Below are positions 30,687 to 38,882 of a DNA stretch of 64,000 nucleotides, piece by piece. This stretch comes from a bacterium (lineage in GTDB: Bacteria; Desulfobacterota; Binatia; HRBIN30; CADEER01). The notes beneath the pieces were generated by a model that ran no database searches, was not told where the DNA came from, and was given only the letters and a program-made list of their open reading frames with translations. The stretch lies in the NCBI GenBank assembly GCA_019637795.1, contig JAHBUY010000001.1, forward strand, positions 269,001-333,000, in the 5' to 3' direction. The translations under genes and the position numbers were made by a program. The stretch's first letter is position 1; every line of letters begins with the position of its first letter.

Positions 30687-31820
30687 ATGCAGTACGACAT
30701 CGTGTCGGCCGATTCGCACATCATCGAACCGCCGGACCTGTGGGAGAAGTGGTTGCCGAGCGAGTTCCGCAAGCGCGCCCCGCAGCTCACCAAGGACGAG
30801 GAAGGCGGCGACGCCTGGGACTTTCACGACGGCGGGCGGCCGATGACCATCGGTCTCGTCACCAAGACCCGCGGCAAGAGCTACGACCAACTGCGCTGGG
30901 GTGGTTCGAAGTACGACACCATCAACCAGGGCTGCTTCGAAGCGACGGCGCGGGTCAAGGAGATGCTCGAGGACGGCGTCCAGCTCGAGGTCATCTACCC
31001 GCCGCAGCGCACCATGCGCCACTTCATGCTCGACGAGGACAAGGAGTTCCACCTCGCCGGCGTGCAGGGCTACAACGACTGGCTCGCCAAGGGCTTCGTC
31101 GGCAAGGCGCCGCAACACTTCGTCGGCCAGGCGCAGATCCCCAACCTCGGCGTCGAGACGGCGATCGCGGAGATGCAGCGCTGCCACAAGATGGGCCTGC
31201 GCGGCGTCGTCATCTCGAGCTGGCCGTCGGGCAAGCCGTTCCTCGACGACGACTGCGATCCCTTCTGGGCCGAGGCGGAGAAGCTGAACGTCCCGGTGAG
31301 CGTGCACATCAGCCTGGTGCACCGCGGCCAGCAGCGCGAGCAGATCGGCAACATCGCCCGCAAGGGCGAGGCGGCGCTCACCGGCTTCAGCGCCGCCGGC
31401 CTCACCACCATGCCGCTGATCGTCGGCGAGACCATCTTCTGGGGCCTGTTCGACAAGTTCCCGAAGCTGAAGATGGTCGGGGTCGAGTGCGGCGCCGGCT
31501 GGGTGCCGTACTTCCTCGAACAGATGGACGACCGCTACTGGCGCAATCGCGGCTGGGCCAAGAGCACGCTCAAGCACCAGCCGAGCGAGTACTTCCGCCG
31601 CCACTGGATGACGACCTTCATCGTCGACCACTACGGGGTCCAGAACCGGCACGCGGTCGGTGTCGCGAACATGATGTGGTCCACCGACTACCCGCACCAC
31701 GGCGCCGACTGGCCGTACTCGCGCAAAGTCATCGACGAGATGTTCCTCGGCGTCCCGGCGGAGGAGCGGCAGCGCATCCTCGCCGGCAACTGCATCGAGC
31801 TGTACGGCCTGGGCAACTGA
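30687..31820 (+). CDS. Amidohydrolase-2 family metal-dependent hydrolase
   Basis: A 377-aa TIM-barrel protein of the amidohydrolase 2 (ACMSD-like) family. The N-terminal DSHIIEPPDLW carries the first metal ligands, VSVHIS a further His, and STDYPHHGADWP the C-terminal metal-binding Asp. Family members decarboxylate or hydrate aromatic ring-cleavage products; the exact substrate is unknown. AAGGAG lies nine bases before ATG 30687. It is probably repressed through the palindrome at 30654-30669, and is followed after 67 bp by a thiolase-like gene, suggesting a catabolic unit. A smaller paralogue lies at 57649-58443. Confidence 0.88.
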   Translation: MQYDIVSADSHIIEPPDLWEKWLPSEFRKRAPQLTKDEEGGDAWDFHDGGRPMTIGLVTKTRGKSYDQLRWGGSKYDTINQGCFEATARVKEMLEDGVQLEVIYPPQRTMRHFMLDEDKEFHLAGVQGYNDWLAKGFVGKAPQHFVGQAQIPNLGVETAIAEMQRCHKMGLRGVVISSWPSGKPFLDDDCDPFWAEAEKLNVPVSVHISLVHRGQQREQIGNIARKGEAALTGFSAAGLTTMPLIVGETIFWGLFDKFPKLKMVGVECGAGWVPYFLEQMDDRYWRNRGWAKSTLKHQPSEYFRRHWMTTFIVDHYGVQNRHAVGVANMMWSTDYPHHGADWPYSRKVIDEMFLGVPAEERQRILAGNCIELYGLGN

Positions 31821-31887
31821 GGAAGTCAGGTCGGGGGGATGGGGTTGGGAGCCCCTGACCCGCATCCCCTCGCCTCCATCCCCGCTC

Positions 31888-33033
31888 ATGCGGGACTCCG
31901 CCGCCATCGTCGGCATCCATCAGACGCCGTTCGCAGCCCGGCTTGGCGGCAGCGACCTGTCGCTGGCGACGCAGGCGATCGTCGCCGCCCTCAACGACGC
32001 CGGGCTGTCGCCGCGCGACGTCGACGGACTGGTGAAGAACGCCATGGAGGAGACCGAGGAGCACGCGGTCGCCCGCGCCCTCGGCATCCACAACCTGCGC
32101 TTCTTCGGCCAGGTGCCGTACGGCGGCGGCGCCACCTGCGGCATGGTGGCGCAGGCGGCGATGGCGATCGCCGCGGGGCTGGCGACCACCGTCGTCTGCT
32201 GGCGGGTGCGCAAGCGCGCTTCCGGCGGACGGCCATGGGCGCAGGGCGGCCCGCGCATCGGCGGCGACGCGCAGTTCGCCGCTCCGTACGGCCTGCTGCG
32301 GCCGGCGGATCACGTCGCCCTGTTGATGCGCCGCCACATGGTCGAGCGCGGCAGCAGCAGCGCCCAGCTCGGCGCCATCGCCGTCGCCTGCCGCGCCCAT
32401 GCGGCGCGCAATCCGTTGGCGCAGAAGCGCACGCCGATCACGGTCGCCGATCACCAGGCGTCGCGACCGGTGAGCGACCCGCTGCGTCTGCTCGACTGCT
32501 GCCTCGAATCCGACGGCGCCGCGGCGCTGGTGCTGACGGCCGCCGACCGCGCCCGCCACGGCCCGCGGCCGCCGGCGCTGGTGCGTGCCGCGACCCAGGC
32601 GACCGGCGCCCAGGTCGGGCGCATGCTCGACTGGAACAAGCCCTTCCCGCTCGAGTCCTCGGGCCGCGCCGCGGCCGACGTGCTCTATCGTCAGGCGGGA
32701 CTCGGCCCGCGCGACATCGACTGCGCCCAGATCTACGACTCCTTCACCCCGTTCGTGCTCTTCGCGCTCGAGGACTACGGCCTCTGCCCGCGCGGCGAGG
32801 GCGGTCGCTTCGCCGCCGACGGCCACCTGCAGTGGCCCGACGGCGACCTGCCGGTCAACACCCACGGCGGCTCGCTCTCCGAAGGCTACATCCAGGGCAT
32901 GAACCACGTGGTCGAAGCGGTGCGGCAGTTGCGCGGCACCTCCACCTGCCAACTGACGCGCGTCGATCACGTGCTGGTCACCAGCTCGACCAGCGTCCCC
33001 ACCAGCGCGCTCATCCTCGGCCGCGACCACTGA
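31888..33033 (+). CDS. Thiolase-like (acetyl-CoA acetyltransferase/SCP-x type) protein
   Basis: A 381-aa thiolase-superfamily protein of the lipid-transfer/SCP-x-like branch: N-terminal AAIVGIHQTPFAA, a nucleophile-region segment PYGGGATCGMVAQAAMAIAAG, and the C-terminal NTHGGSLSEGYIQGMNHVVEAVRQLRG in which the family's HGG is conserved. The Cys that would be nucleophilic is shifted compared with classic thiolases, so activity as a lyase (such as aldolase or retro-Claisen in side-chain degradation) rather than synthase is possible. Branch members usually pair with a DUF35 OB-fold protein; none is adjacent here. Confidence 0.82.
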   Translation: MRDSAAIVGIHQTPFAARLGGSDLSLATQAIVAALNDAGLSPRDVDGLVKNAMEETEEHAVARALGIHNLRFFGQVPYGGGATCGMVAQAAMAIAAGLATTVVCWRVRKRASGGRPWAQGGPRIGGDAQFAAPYGLLRPADHVALLMRRHMVERGSSSAQLGAIAVACRAHAARNPLAQKRTPITVADHQASRPVSDPLRLLDCCLESDGAAALVLTAADRARHGPRPPALVRAATQATGAQVGRMLDWNKPFPLESSGRAAADVLYRQAGLGPRDIDCAQIYDSFTPFVLFALEDYGLCPRGEGGRFAADGHLQWPDGDLPVNTHGGSLSEGYIQGMNHVVEAVRQLRGTSTCQLTRVDHVLVTSSTSVPTSALILGRDH

Positions 33034-33083
33034 GCCACGGCGCCGGGCCGCCGCGCGGCGCACTCCGCCGCGGGGAGATGGCC

Positions 33084-34478
33084 TCACCCCGGCGCGCGGC
33101 GCCACCGCCGCGGCCACCCGCCTCGCAGCCGGAGCCAGATCCCGTACAGGATCAACGCCAGCGCCAGGTCGATGGAGAAGCGGGCGCCCATCAGGTGGCG
33201 GGGCAGACCGAAGAAGCCGTCGCCGAGCACGCTGGCGATCACCAGCACGACGGCGTTCATGAACAGGAACGACAACGCGGCGTGCCTCCCGTCCCAGCGG
33301 CGCGCCAGGGCGGCCCGCGCCAGCGCGAGCAGGCCGACGCCGAGCAGGAACCCGACGAGCGGGAGGGGCGCGCCGCGCAGGCGCGCGAACTGCCACCACC
33401 CGCGGTAGACCGCCGGCGGTCGCGCGCGGTCGGCGAAGCTCGGATCGGCGGCCGTGGTCTGGCGAAGCGCCGGCAGCAGGCGCGGCAGCGCGCGCGTGAC
33501 ACGACGCGGATCGCGGGCGTAGGCGAGCACGACGCGGACGCGCGACAAATCGCGCAGCGCCGCCGCGGAGCGGTCGCGTTCCGCCGCGTTCAGCTCGAAG
33601 TAGGCGCGACCGACCAAGGGCGCCTGCCCTGGATCGACGCCCAACTCGGCGAGCAGGCGCGCCGGGTCGTCGGCGACTTCGGCGACGCCGCGGAACACGA
33701 CGTGGTGGTTGTTGATGTCGGGAAAGCGATAGCCGCCGCCGGCGGTGAAGTGCCAGGTGGTGAGCGCGCCGGCGAGCAGCAGCGCCACCAGCAGCGGCGC
33801 CGCGGCGCGCAGGTGGGCCGCCCACGGGCGCATCGGCCGGGCCAGCACCGCCGCCGCGACCACGAACGGGGTCAGCATGTAGAGGTTCTTGCTGAAACCC
33901 GCGAGCAGCGCCGCGCCGTTGAGCAGCGCCGGCCGCATCCAGCCGCGCGCGTCGCCGGCGCCGGCGAGCAGCGCCAGCGCCACGGCGAGCACGCCGAGCA
34001 GGGCCGCCGGGTCGGCGAAGAAGCTGTTGCAGTAGAGCGAGTACGACACGTCGAGCGCCGCCCAGGCGAGCAGGGCGCAGAGCAGCGCCGGCACGCCGGC
34101 GCGCATCGCCAGCGCGAGGGCGAGCGCGTACAGCAGGAGGTACACCGCCCCGACCTGGCGGATGTCGAGCGCCGCCGCCCCCATGCCGATTCCGAGCGCC
34201 TTCGCGGCCACCGCGAGCAGCGCCGCCGACGAGAACCCGGCGCCGAGGTGGGCGGTCGATACGCCGTAGGTTGGGCTCACGTACTGGTGGATCACCGCCT
34301 CGCGCGCGTCGAGCGGCACGATGCCGGCCGGCCTCATGACCCGCCAGAAGTCGCCGTTCTCCGCCGCGCCGACGAGCGGCTGGCGGAGCAGGATGGCGGC
34401 GTGGCCGGCGATCACCGCCACCAGCAGAACGATGCCGACGCGGCGATCGCGCCGCGGCTCCGCCGGCAGCCCGGACAT
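33084..34478 (-). CDS. Polytopic membrane protein (glycosyltransferase-like)
   Basis: A 464-aa protein with about ten hydrophobic segments (first: VGIVLLVAVIAGHAAILL). The loop after the first helix contains ENGDFWRVMRPAG, an acidic motif in the position used by GT-C glycosyltransferases; a long soluble loop (about 240-345) includes GYRFPDINNHHVVF. It may transfer sugars on the outer face of the inner membrane but the family is not certain. It lies on the minus strand 70 bp downstream of psd, possibly in the same transcript. Confidence 0.65.
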   Translation of the reverse strand: MSGLPAEPRRDRRVGIVLLVAVIAGHAAILLRQPLVGAAENGDFWRVMRPAGIVPLDAREAVIHQYVSPTYGVSTAHLGAGFSSAALLAVAAKALGIGMGAAALDIRQVGAVYLLLYALALALAMRAGVPALLCALLAWAALDVSYSLYCNSFFADPAALLGVLAVALALLAGAGDARGWMRPALLNGAALLAGFSKNLYMLTPFVVAAAVLARPMRPWAAHLRAAAPLLVALLLAGALTTWHFTAGGGYRFPDINNHHVVFRGVAEVADDPARLLAELGVDPGQAPLVGRAYFELNAAERDRSAAALRDLSRVRVVLAYARDPRRVTRALPRLLPALRQTTAADPSFADRARPPAVYRGWWQFARLRGAPLPLVGFLLGVGLLALARAALARRWDGRHAALSFLFMNAVVLVIASVLGDGFFGLPRHLMGARFSIDLALALILYGIWLRLRGGWPRRWRRAPG

Positions 34479-34548
34479 CAGGCGTGGTCGCTCCCGAACG
34501 CGCGACCGTCGTCAGCCATGCCGGGCTCCAGCGGCGGGCATCGGCGTG

Positions 34549-35403
34549 TCAGCGGTGGAGGGTGCCGATGCGTTGGCCCAGCCGCACGGCGGTGCCCGGG
34601 GGCTGGACGTCCAGGGTCAGCAGGCCGGGGGCGGCGACGAGCACGATCGTCGATCCGAACTCGAAACGGCCCCACTCTTCGCCCTTGGCGAGCGGAATGC
34701 CGTCGCCGTAGCCGCGCGCCTCCAGCGCGCGGGTGCGGCGGTTGGTGGTGAGGTCGTCGAAGGTCACCCGAACCTTCCCGACCATGGTGGCGCCGACGGC
34801 GACCAACGCCAGCTCCTCGCTCGCGCCGGCGACGGAGAGGAAGGCGCAGAGCCGTTCGTTGACCGCGAACAGACCGGCGATGCCCTCGACGCCGATGCGG
34901 TTCACCGGCCAGAGCGCCCCCGGAATGTGGACGGCACGCCGCACCCGGCCGGCGCACGGGGCGTGGAAGCGATGGTAGTCGCGCGGCGAGAGATAGAGCG
35001 TGGCGAAGGCGCCGCCCTCGAACCGCGCCGCCGCCGCGGCATCGCCGAGCAGCGCGGCGCAGTCGTAGTGCCGGCCCTTGACCTGCAGCAGTTGTCCCTG
35101 CTCGATGCGCCCGGCCGCGCCCCAGGCGCCGTCGCAGGGCGACACCAGCGCGTCCGGGGCGGCGTCGATCGGCCGGACGCCGTCGCGCAGCCGACGGGTG
35201 AAGAAGGCCTGCACGCTCTCGAAGGCCTCGAGCGGCTCGGCGACCTCGGAGAAGTCGACGCCCACCGCACGGCCGAACGCGCGCACCGCCGGGGCGCGCA
35301 ACGGGCGGGGCAGCCGGCGCGCCGCCAGCCACCCGGCGCCGCGCGACAGCGCGTGCGTGGGCAGCGCCCGGAGCAGCGCCAGGGCGATCCGGTGCGATGA
35401 CAT
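34549..35403 (-). CDS. psd: Phosphatidylserine decarboxylase
   Basis: A 284-aa protein, the length of PSD-I. It shows the family blocks FFTRRLRDGVRPID, VSPCDG, KGRHYDCAALLG, YLSPRDYHRFHAPCAGRV, LWPVNRIGVEGIAGLFAVNER, and the self-cleavage motif EFGSTIVL, where the Ser becomes the pyruvoyl cofactor of the alpha subunit. The motif reads FGST rather than LGST. It makes phosphatidylethanolamine at the inner membrane. It is divergent from the small zinc-ribbon gene. Confidence 0.95.
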   Translation of the reverse strand: MSSHRIALALLRALPTHALSRGAGWLAARRLPRPLRAPAVRAFGRAVGVDFSEVAEPLEAFESVQAFFTRRLRDGVRPIDAAPDALVSPCDGAWGAAGRIEQGQLLQVKGRHYDCAALLGDAAAAARFEGGAFATLYLSPRDYHRFHAPCAGRVRRAVHIPGALWPVNRIGVEGIAGLFAVNERLCAFLSVAGASEELALVAVGATMVGKVRVTFDDLTTNRRTRALEARGYGDGIPLAKGEEWGRFEFGSTIVLVAAPGLLTLDVQPPGTAVRLGQRIGTLHR

Positions 35404-35632
35404 CCCGGGGTCCCTACACAGCCACCGCGCGCCACGCCAGCGATGCCGGACGAAGCGCGCTGGCGCGGAGGCGAATTGCGGCCGTCTGACATTTTCTCAT
35501 GGGCGCAGCAAAGCGCTGGACGCGCTCGTCTCTCCAGTCGGATCCGCCGTCGCGACTCCGACTCTTCACTTCCCCCTCATGCCCCTGTCACCACGCTCCA
35601 GTATGCTCCTCGCCAGTCGCGCCCGGACGGCG

Positions 35633-35860
35633 ATGCCAAAGGTGACTCACCGCGTTCCCTGTCCGCTGTGCCGCATCGAGTTCGATCTCTTCGCCGCGAC
35701 GTGGTGCAGCCACCTCGAGGGCGAGCCGTCGAAGATCTGCCCCCACTGCCGGCAATGCCTGTGCGAACACCCCGCCTACCTCGAGCCCAACTTCTGGAAG
35801 GACGCGCCGCTGGCGTTCCGCCAGCAGGGCTTCCAGCGGCTGTTCCTGCTCTACCTCTGA
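35633..35860 (+). CDS. Small zinc-ribbon protein
   Basis: A 75-aa protein (MPKVTHRVPCPLCRIEFDLF) with two Cys clusters, CPLC near residue 10 and CPHCRQCLC near residue 36, plus a Cys and His between them (WCSHLEG), a treble-clef or zinc-ribbon arrangement. The hydrophobic end FRQQGFQRLFLLYL closes the protein. I chose ATG 35633; ATG 35603 would add ten residues, and neither has a strong SD. Function unknown; it is followed directly by another Cys-rich open frame, so the two may form one unit. Confidence 0.65.
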   Translation: MPKVTHRVPCPLCRIEFDLFAATWCSHLEGEPSKICPHCRQCLCEHPAYLEPNFWKDAPLAFRQQGFQRLFLLYL

Positions 35861-36273
35861 GCGCCGCCGCGCCACCGGGAGCGGCTGCGGCGATCGACTG
35901 GCGGCTCACGCTGCCGGCGCGTTCGCCCTACGACCGCCAGGTCCTGGCGCAGACGATTCGCGCCGCGATCGCCCGCTGGGGCCGCGTGCGCGTCGCCGTC
36001 GGCCGCGTCGTGCTCCTGCTCGATGCCGCCGCCGGCGCCGCCGAGCCATGCGACCGGTGCGGGCGGCGCGCCGACCGGATGCAGTGCCGGCTCGAGGCAA
36101 TGGCGACCTGCCTGCGCTGCGCGCTCGACGCGGTCGCGACGGACGTGGACGCGACCCTGGACATCGGCACCCTGACACCGGTCGCGCCGCATGCGGCGCG
36201 CTCGCCGCACAGCGGACGCCGCAGCAAGCGCGGCGACGCGCCGCGCCCATCGGTGACACGGCATCGTCAGTGA
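35857..36273 (+). CDS. Cys-rich hypothetical protein, start uncertain
   Basis: An open frame of about 138 aa right after the zinc-ribbon gene. The first codons in frame after that stop are CTG AGC at 35857 (CTGA overlap); the next in-frame GTG is about 43 codons on (RVRVAVGRVVLLL). The protein-like part IDWRLTLPARSPYDRQVLAQTIRAAIARWGRVRVAV argues for the early start. It has CDRCG...C...CLRC cysteine pairs that could bind a metal. It could be translated by coupling or from a non-canonical codon. Not recognised. Confidence 0.4.
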   Translation: MSAAAPPGAAAAIDWRLTLPARSPYDRQVLAQTIRAAIARWGRVRVAVGRVVLLLDAAAGAAEPCDRCGRRADRMQCRLEAMATCLRCALDAVATDVDATLDIGTLTPVAPHAARSPHSGRRSKRGDAPRPSVTRHRQ

Positions 36274-36364
36274 ATTGACACTGATGGCCGTTCGCTGCCG
36301 TTCGAAGTCGTGCGGCCAGAGCCCGATTCGGCGCTTTCCCGTCCGGTGACCGACGTCCGTTTCT

Positions 36365-36379
36365 TGGCACGTTTGTTGG
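36365..36379 (+). promoter_or_regulatory. Possible sigma-54 promoter of the pilin gene
   Basis: TGGCACGTTTGTTGG matches TGGCACG-N4-TTGC except that the last base of the -12 element is G instead of C. It lies 25 bases before the GTG start, nearly the same spacing as the kdp sigma-54 site. Type IV pilin genes are classic sigma-54/PilR targets. The lost C reduces confidence. Confidence 0.45.
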
Positions 36380-36404
36380 TCTTTGCGACGCGAGGAGGGG
36401 TGCC

Positions 36405-36803
36405 GTGCGAAAGCTGCGCAGCCAGGGCAAATCGCGAGCCGCCGAGCGCGGGCTCACGCTCATCGAACTGCTGATGGTGGTGGCGATCATCGGCGTCCTG
36501 GCCGCGATCGCGCTGCCCCAGGTCCTCAGCTATCGGCAGATCGCCTTCGACGCGCAGGCGAAGTCCGACCTGCGCAACGCCGCCAACGCCCAGGAGGCGT
36601 ACTTCCTCATCGAAGGCGACTACCTCGACTGCGCCAACGCCACCTGCGCCAGCCAACTGCCCGACTTCCGGCTGTCCAACACCGTGTCGATCGCCATGAC
36701 GGCCGACAATGGCGCCCAGCCGACGTTCACCGGCACCGCCGCTTCGAACGGCGGCAAGCGCACCTTCACCTACGACAGCGCCGCCGGCGGCATGATCAAC
36801 TGA
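36405..36803 (+). CDS. pilA: Type IV pilin-like protein
   Basis: A 132-aa protein with a class III signal (RAAERG followed by LTLIELLMVVAIIGVLAAIA): prepilin peptidase would cut after Gly16, and Glu5 of the mature form is present; the first mature residue is Leu rather than Phe. Two Cys (DCANATC) sit close together mid-protein. GTG 36405 has a strong GAGGAGGGG upstream. Major pilins and minor pseudopilins of type II secretion share this N-terminus; the small size and lone location make PilA most likely. No other pil genes are in the window. Confidence 0.88.
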   Translation: MRKLRSQGKSRAAERGLTLIELLMVVAIIGVLAAIALPQVLSYRQIAFDAQAKSDLRNAANAQEAYFLIEGDYLDCANATCASQLPDFRLSNTVSIAMTADNGAQPTFTGTAASNGGKRTFTYDSAAGGMIN

Positions 36804-36884
36804 CGATCCGCGCGGGTGGGCCTCGCCGCCCCTTTGCGCGCCGCCGCCGGTTCGGGTTTCCTCTCCTGACGGAGAGGGGCCAGG

Positions 36885-38141
36885 GTGAAGGGAAGCCGAG
36901 CACGCGCCAGCACGTCGCCACCGGCCCGGTGGGTCCTCGGGCTGGCCGCCCTGGCCACCCTGCTCGCCGCCTGCGCCGTCCGCCCGGCGCCCCGCGGTTC
37001 CGCCGTCGATCAGCCATTCATCCTCACCTTCTGGTGCGCGCCGCCCCTGCCGGTGCTCGACGATGCGCGGATGGCCGAGATCGCCGCCGCCGGGTTCACC
37101 ACCCTCGGCGCCCCGTGCGAGGGCGACCTCGAACCCGCCGAGAACCTGCGCATGCTGGCGCTGGCCGAACGCCACGGCCTGCGCGCCTGGGTCGCCGACC
37201 ACCGCCTGTACTCCGCCGCCGCCGGCGCGGCCGATGGCAGCGCGCTCACCGCCGCGGTGGTCGACACCTACCGCGCCGCGCCGGCGCTCGCCGGCTACGT
37301 GGTGGCCGACGAGCCGATCACGTCGCAGTTTCCGCGCCTGGCGCCGGTGGTCGCGGCGCTGCGCGCCGCCGACCCGGCGCGGCTCGCCTACATCAACCTG
37401 CTGCCCGACTACGTGCCGCCGCCGCTGCTCGAGGCCGAGTCCTATCCCGACTATCTCGAACGCTTCGTCGCCGAGGTCCGCCCGCGGATGCTGAGCGTCG
37501 ACTACTACCCGTTCGGCAAGCACAAGGATCGCTCGACCTTCTTCGCCAACCTGGCGGCGCTGCGCGAGACCGCGCTGCGCCACGACCTGCCGTTCCTCTG
37601 GATCGCGCTCGCCATGCCGCACGGCCCCTACCGCGCGCCGAGCGAAGGCGAGCTCTCCTGGCAGGCGTTCCACGCCTTGGCGTACGGCGCCCGCGGCGTC
37701 TCCTACTTCACCTACTGGACGCCCTCCGGGGAGAGCGACTGGCATCATCGGCGCGGCCTGCTCGACGCCGGCCGGCCAACCGCGCGCTACTTCCAGGTGC
37801 AGCGCATCAACCGCCAGTTGCGGGCGGCCGGCGACGCGCTCGCCGGCTGGCGCTCGCTCGCCGTCGCCGACTCGCGCGGCGAGGTCGCCGCGCCGCTGCC
37901 GATCGGCCCGCTCGCCGGCGTCGACGGCGGCGACTTCACCATCGGCTTCTTCGGCGACGGCGACGGCATCGCCGCGCTGGTGGTGAACCGCGACTATCGC
38001 GACGGCGCCACCGCCACCCTCCGCCTGCGCCCCGGCGTCGCGCCGCCGCTCGAGCTGGTCGACGGCCGCTGGCAGCCGGCGCGTTCCCTCAGTTGGGTGA
38101 TCGAGCCCGGCGGCGCCCGCCTGCTGAAGTGGGCGTCCTGA
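36885..38141 (+). CDS. TIM-barrel lipoprotein, glycoside-hydrolase-like
   Basis: A 418-aa protein with a lipoprotein signal (ALATLLAACAVRP). The body looks like a (beta/alpha)8 barrel of the GH42/GH2/DUF4434 kind: FILTFWCAPP, FTTLGAPCEGD, YVVADEPITSQFP (a likely catalytic Glu), YINLLPDYVPP, MLSVDYYPFG, FLWIALAMPHG, ARGVSYFTYWTP, plus a C-terminal beta domain. Probably a surface or periplasmic glycan-acting enzyme, substrate unknown. GTG 36885 follows GGAGAGGGGC; the preceding short gap has a common CTCTCCT..GGAGAGGGG palindrome that can act as a transcription-end hairpin. Confidence 0.72.
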   Translation: MKGSRARASTSPPARWVLGLAALATLLAACAVRPAPRGSAVDQPFILTFWCAPPLPVLDDARMAEIAAAGFTTLGAPCEGDLEPAENLRMLALAERHGLRAWVADHRLYSAAAGAADGSALTAAVVDTYRAAPALAGYVVADEPITSQFPRLAPVVAALRAADPARLAYINLLPDYVPPPLLEAESYPDYLERFVAEVRPRMLSVDYYPFGKHKDRSTFFANLAALRETALRHDLPFLWIALAMPHGPYRAPSEGELSWQAFHALAYGARGVSYFTYWTPSGESDWHHRRGLLDAGRPTARYFQVQRINRQLRAAGDALAGWRSLAVADSRGEVAAPLPIGPLAGVDGGDFTIGFFGDGDGIAALVVNRDYRDGATATLRLRPGVAPPLELVDGRWQPARSLSWVIEPGGARLLKWAS

Positions 38142-38214
38142 CCCCGCCGGCGGGCGCGGGCGCGAATGGCGATGCCCGGCGTCGCCCGGCCGAAGCCGAC
38201 GCGGGTCCTCCAGG

Positions 38215-38829
38215 TCACGTTCCGAGCAGCGCCACCAGCCCCTCGGCGACGGCGCGCTCGGCGGCGCGGGCGCTCAGTCCCTGGTGGACGCGCAGCACGT
38301 GCCAGGTGGAGAAGCCACAGAGGGCGGCGACGACCGCGGCCCGCCGGCGGCGCTCCGGCGGCGGCAGGCGGCGCAGCTCGGCGGCGAAGACGCGCCCCGC
38401 CTCGCGGCGCTGCGCGCCACGCAGGGCGGCCAGTCGACCCGCGATCGCCGGCGAGGTGCCGGCGATCAGCAGCGCCGCGCGACGCACCGGCGCGATGAGC
38501 GCGAACATCCGCGCCCGCTGCGCCGCCAGCGCCGCCGCCCGCTCCGCCAACGGCAGGCCGGGGTCGATGGCGGCGCGCAGCGCGGCGATGCGCGCCGTCT
38601 GCCGGTCCGACACCGCCGCGTAGAGCGCCTCGCGGTCGGCGAAGTGCTGGAAGACCGACCGCACCGAGACGCCGGCGCGGGCGGCGATGCGCGGCATCGA
38701 CGGCTGCTGATCGCCCGCCTCGAGCAGCGCCAGCAGCGCCTCGACCACCGCGGCCCGGGTCGCCCGCGAGCGGGCGCGCCGGCGATCGCCACGGCGCGGC
38801 AGCCGCGCCGACGAAGTTCTTGCACCCAT
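38215..38829 (-). CDS. TetR-family transcriptional regulator
   Basis: A 204-aa protein. An Arg-rich N-terminus is followed by a TetR helix-turn-helix (VVEALLALLEAGDQQPSMPRIAARAGVSVRSVFQHFADREALYAA, about 30-75) and an all-helical ligand domain. It is divergent from the GST-like gene with 53 bp between starts, which suggests it represses that gene and itself. The intergenic sequence does not contain the GCTAAC-N4-GTTAGC palindrome seen elsewhere in the window, so it is probably not the regulator of those sites. Confidence 0.85.
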   Translation of the reverse strand: MGARTSSARLPRRGDRRRARSRATRAAVVEALLALLEAGDQQPSMPRIAARAGVSVRSVFQHFADREALYAAVSDRQTARIAALRAAIDPGLPLAERAAALAAQRARMFALIAPVRRAALLIAGTSPAIAGRLAALRGAQRREAGRVFAAELRRLPPPERRRRAAVVAALCGFSTWHVLRVHQGLSARAAERAVAEGLVALLGT

Positions 38830-38882
38830 AGTGCAGATTCTGTAGACGGCCGGTCGGCGTCGGGCAACCGGCGCCGCCCGCC

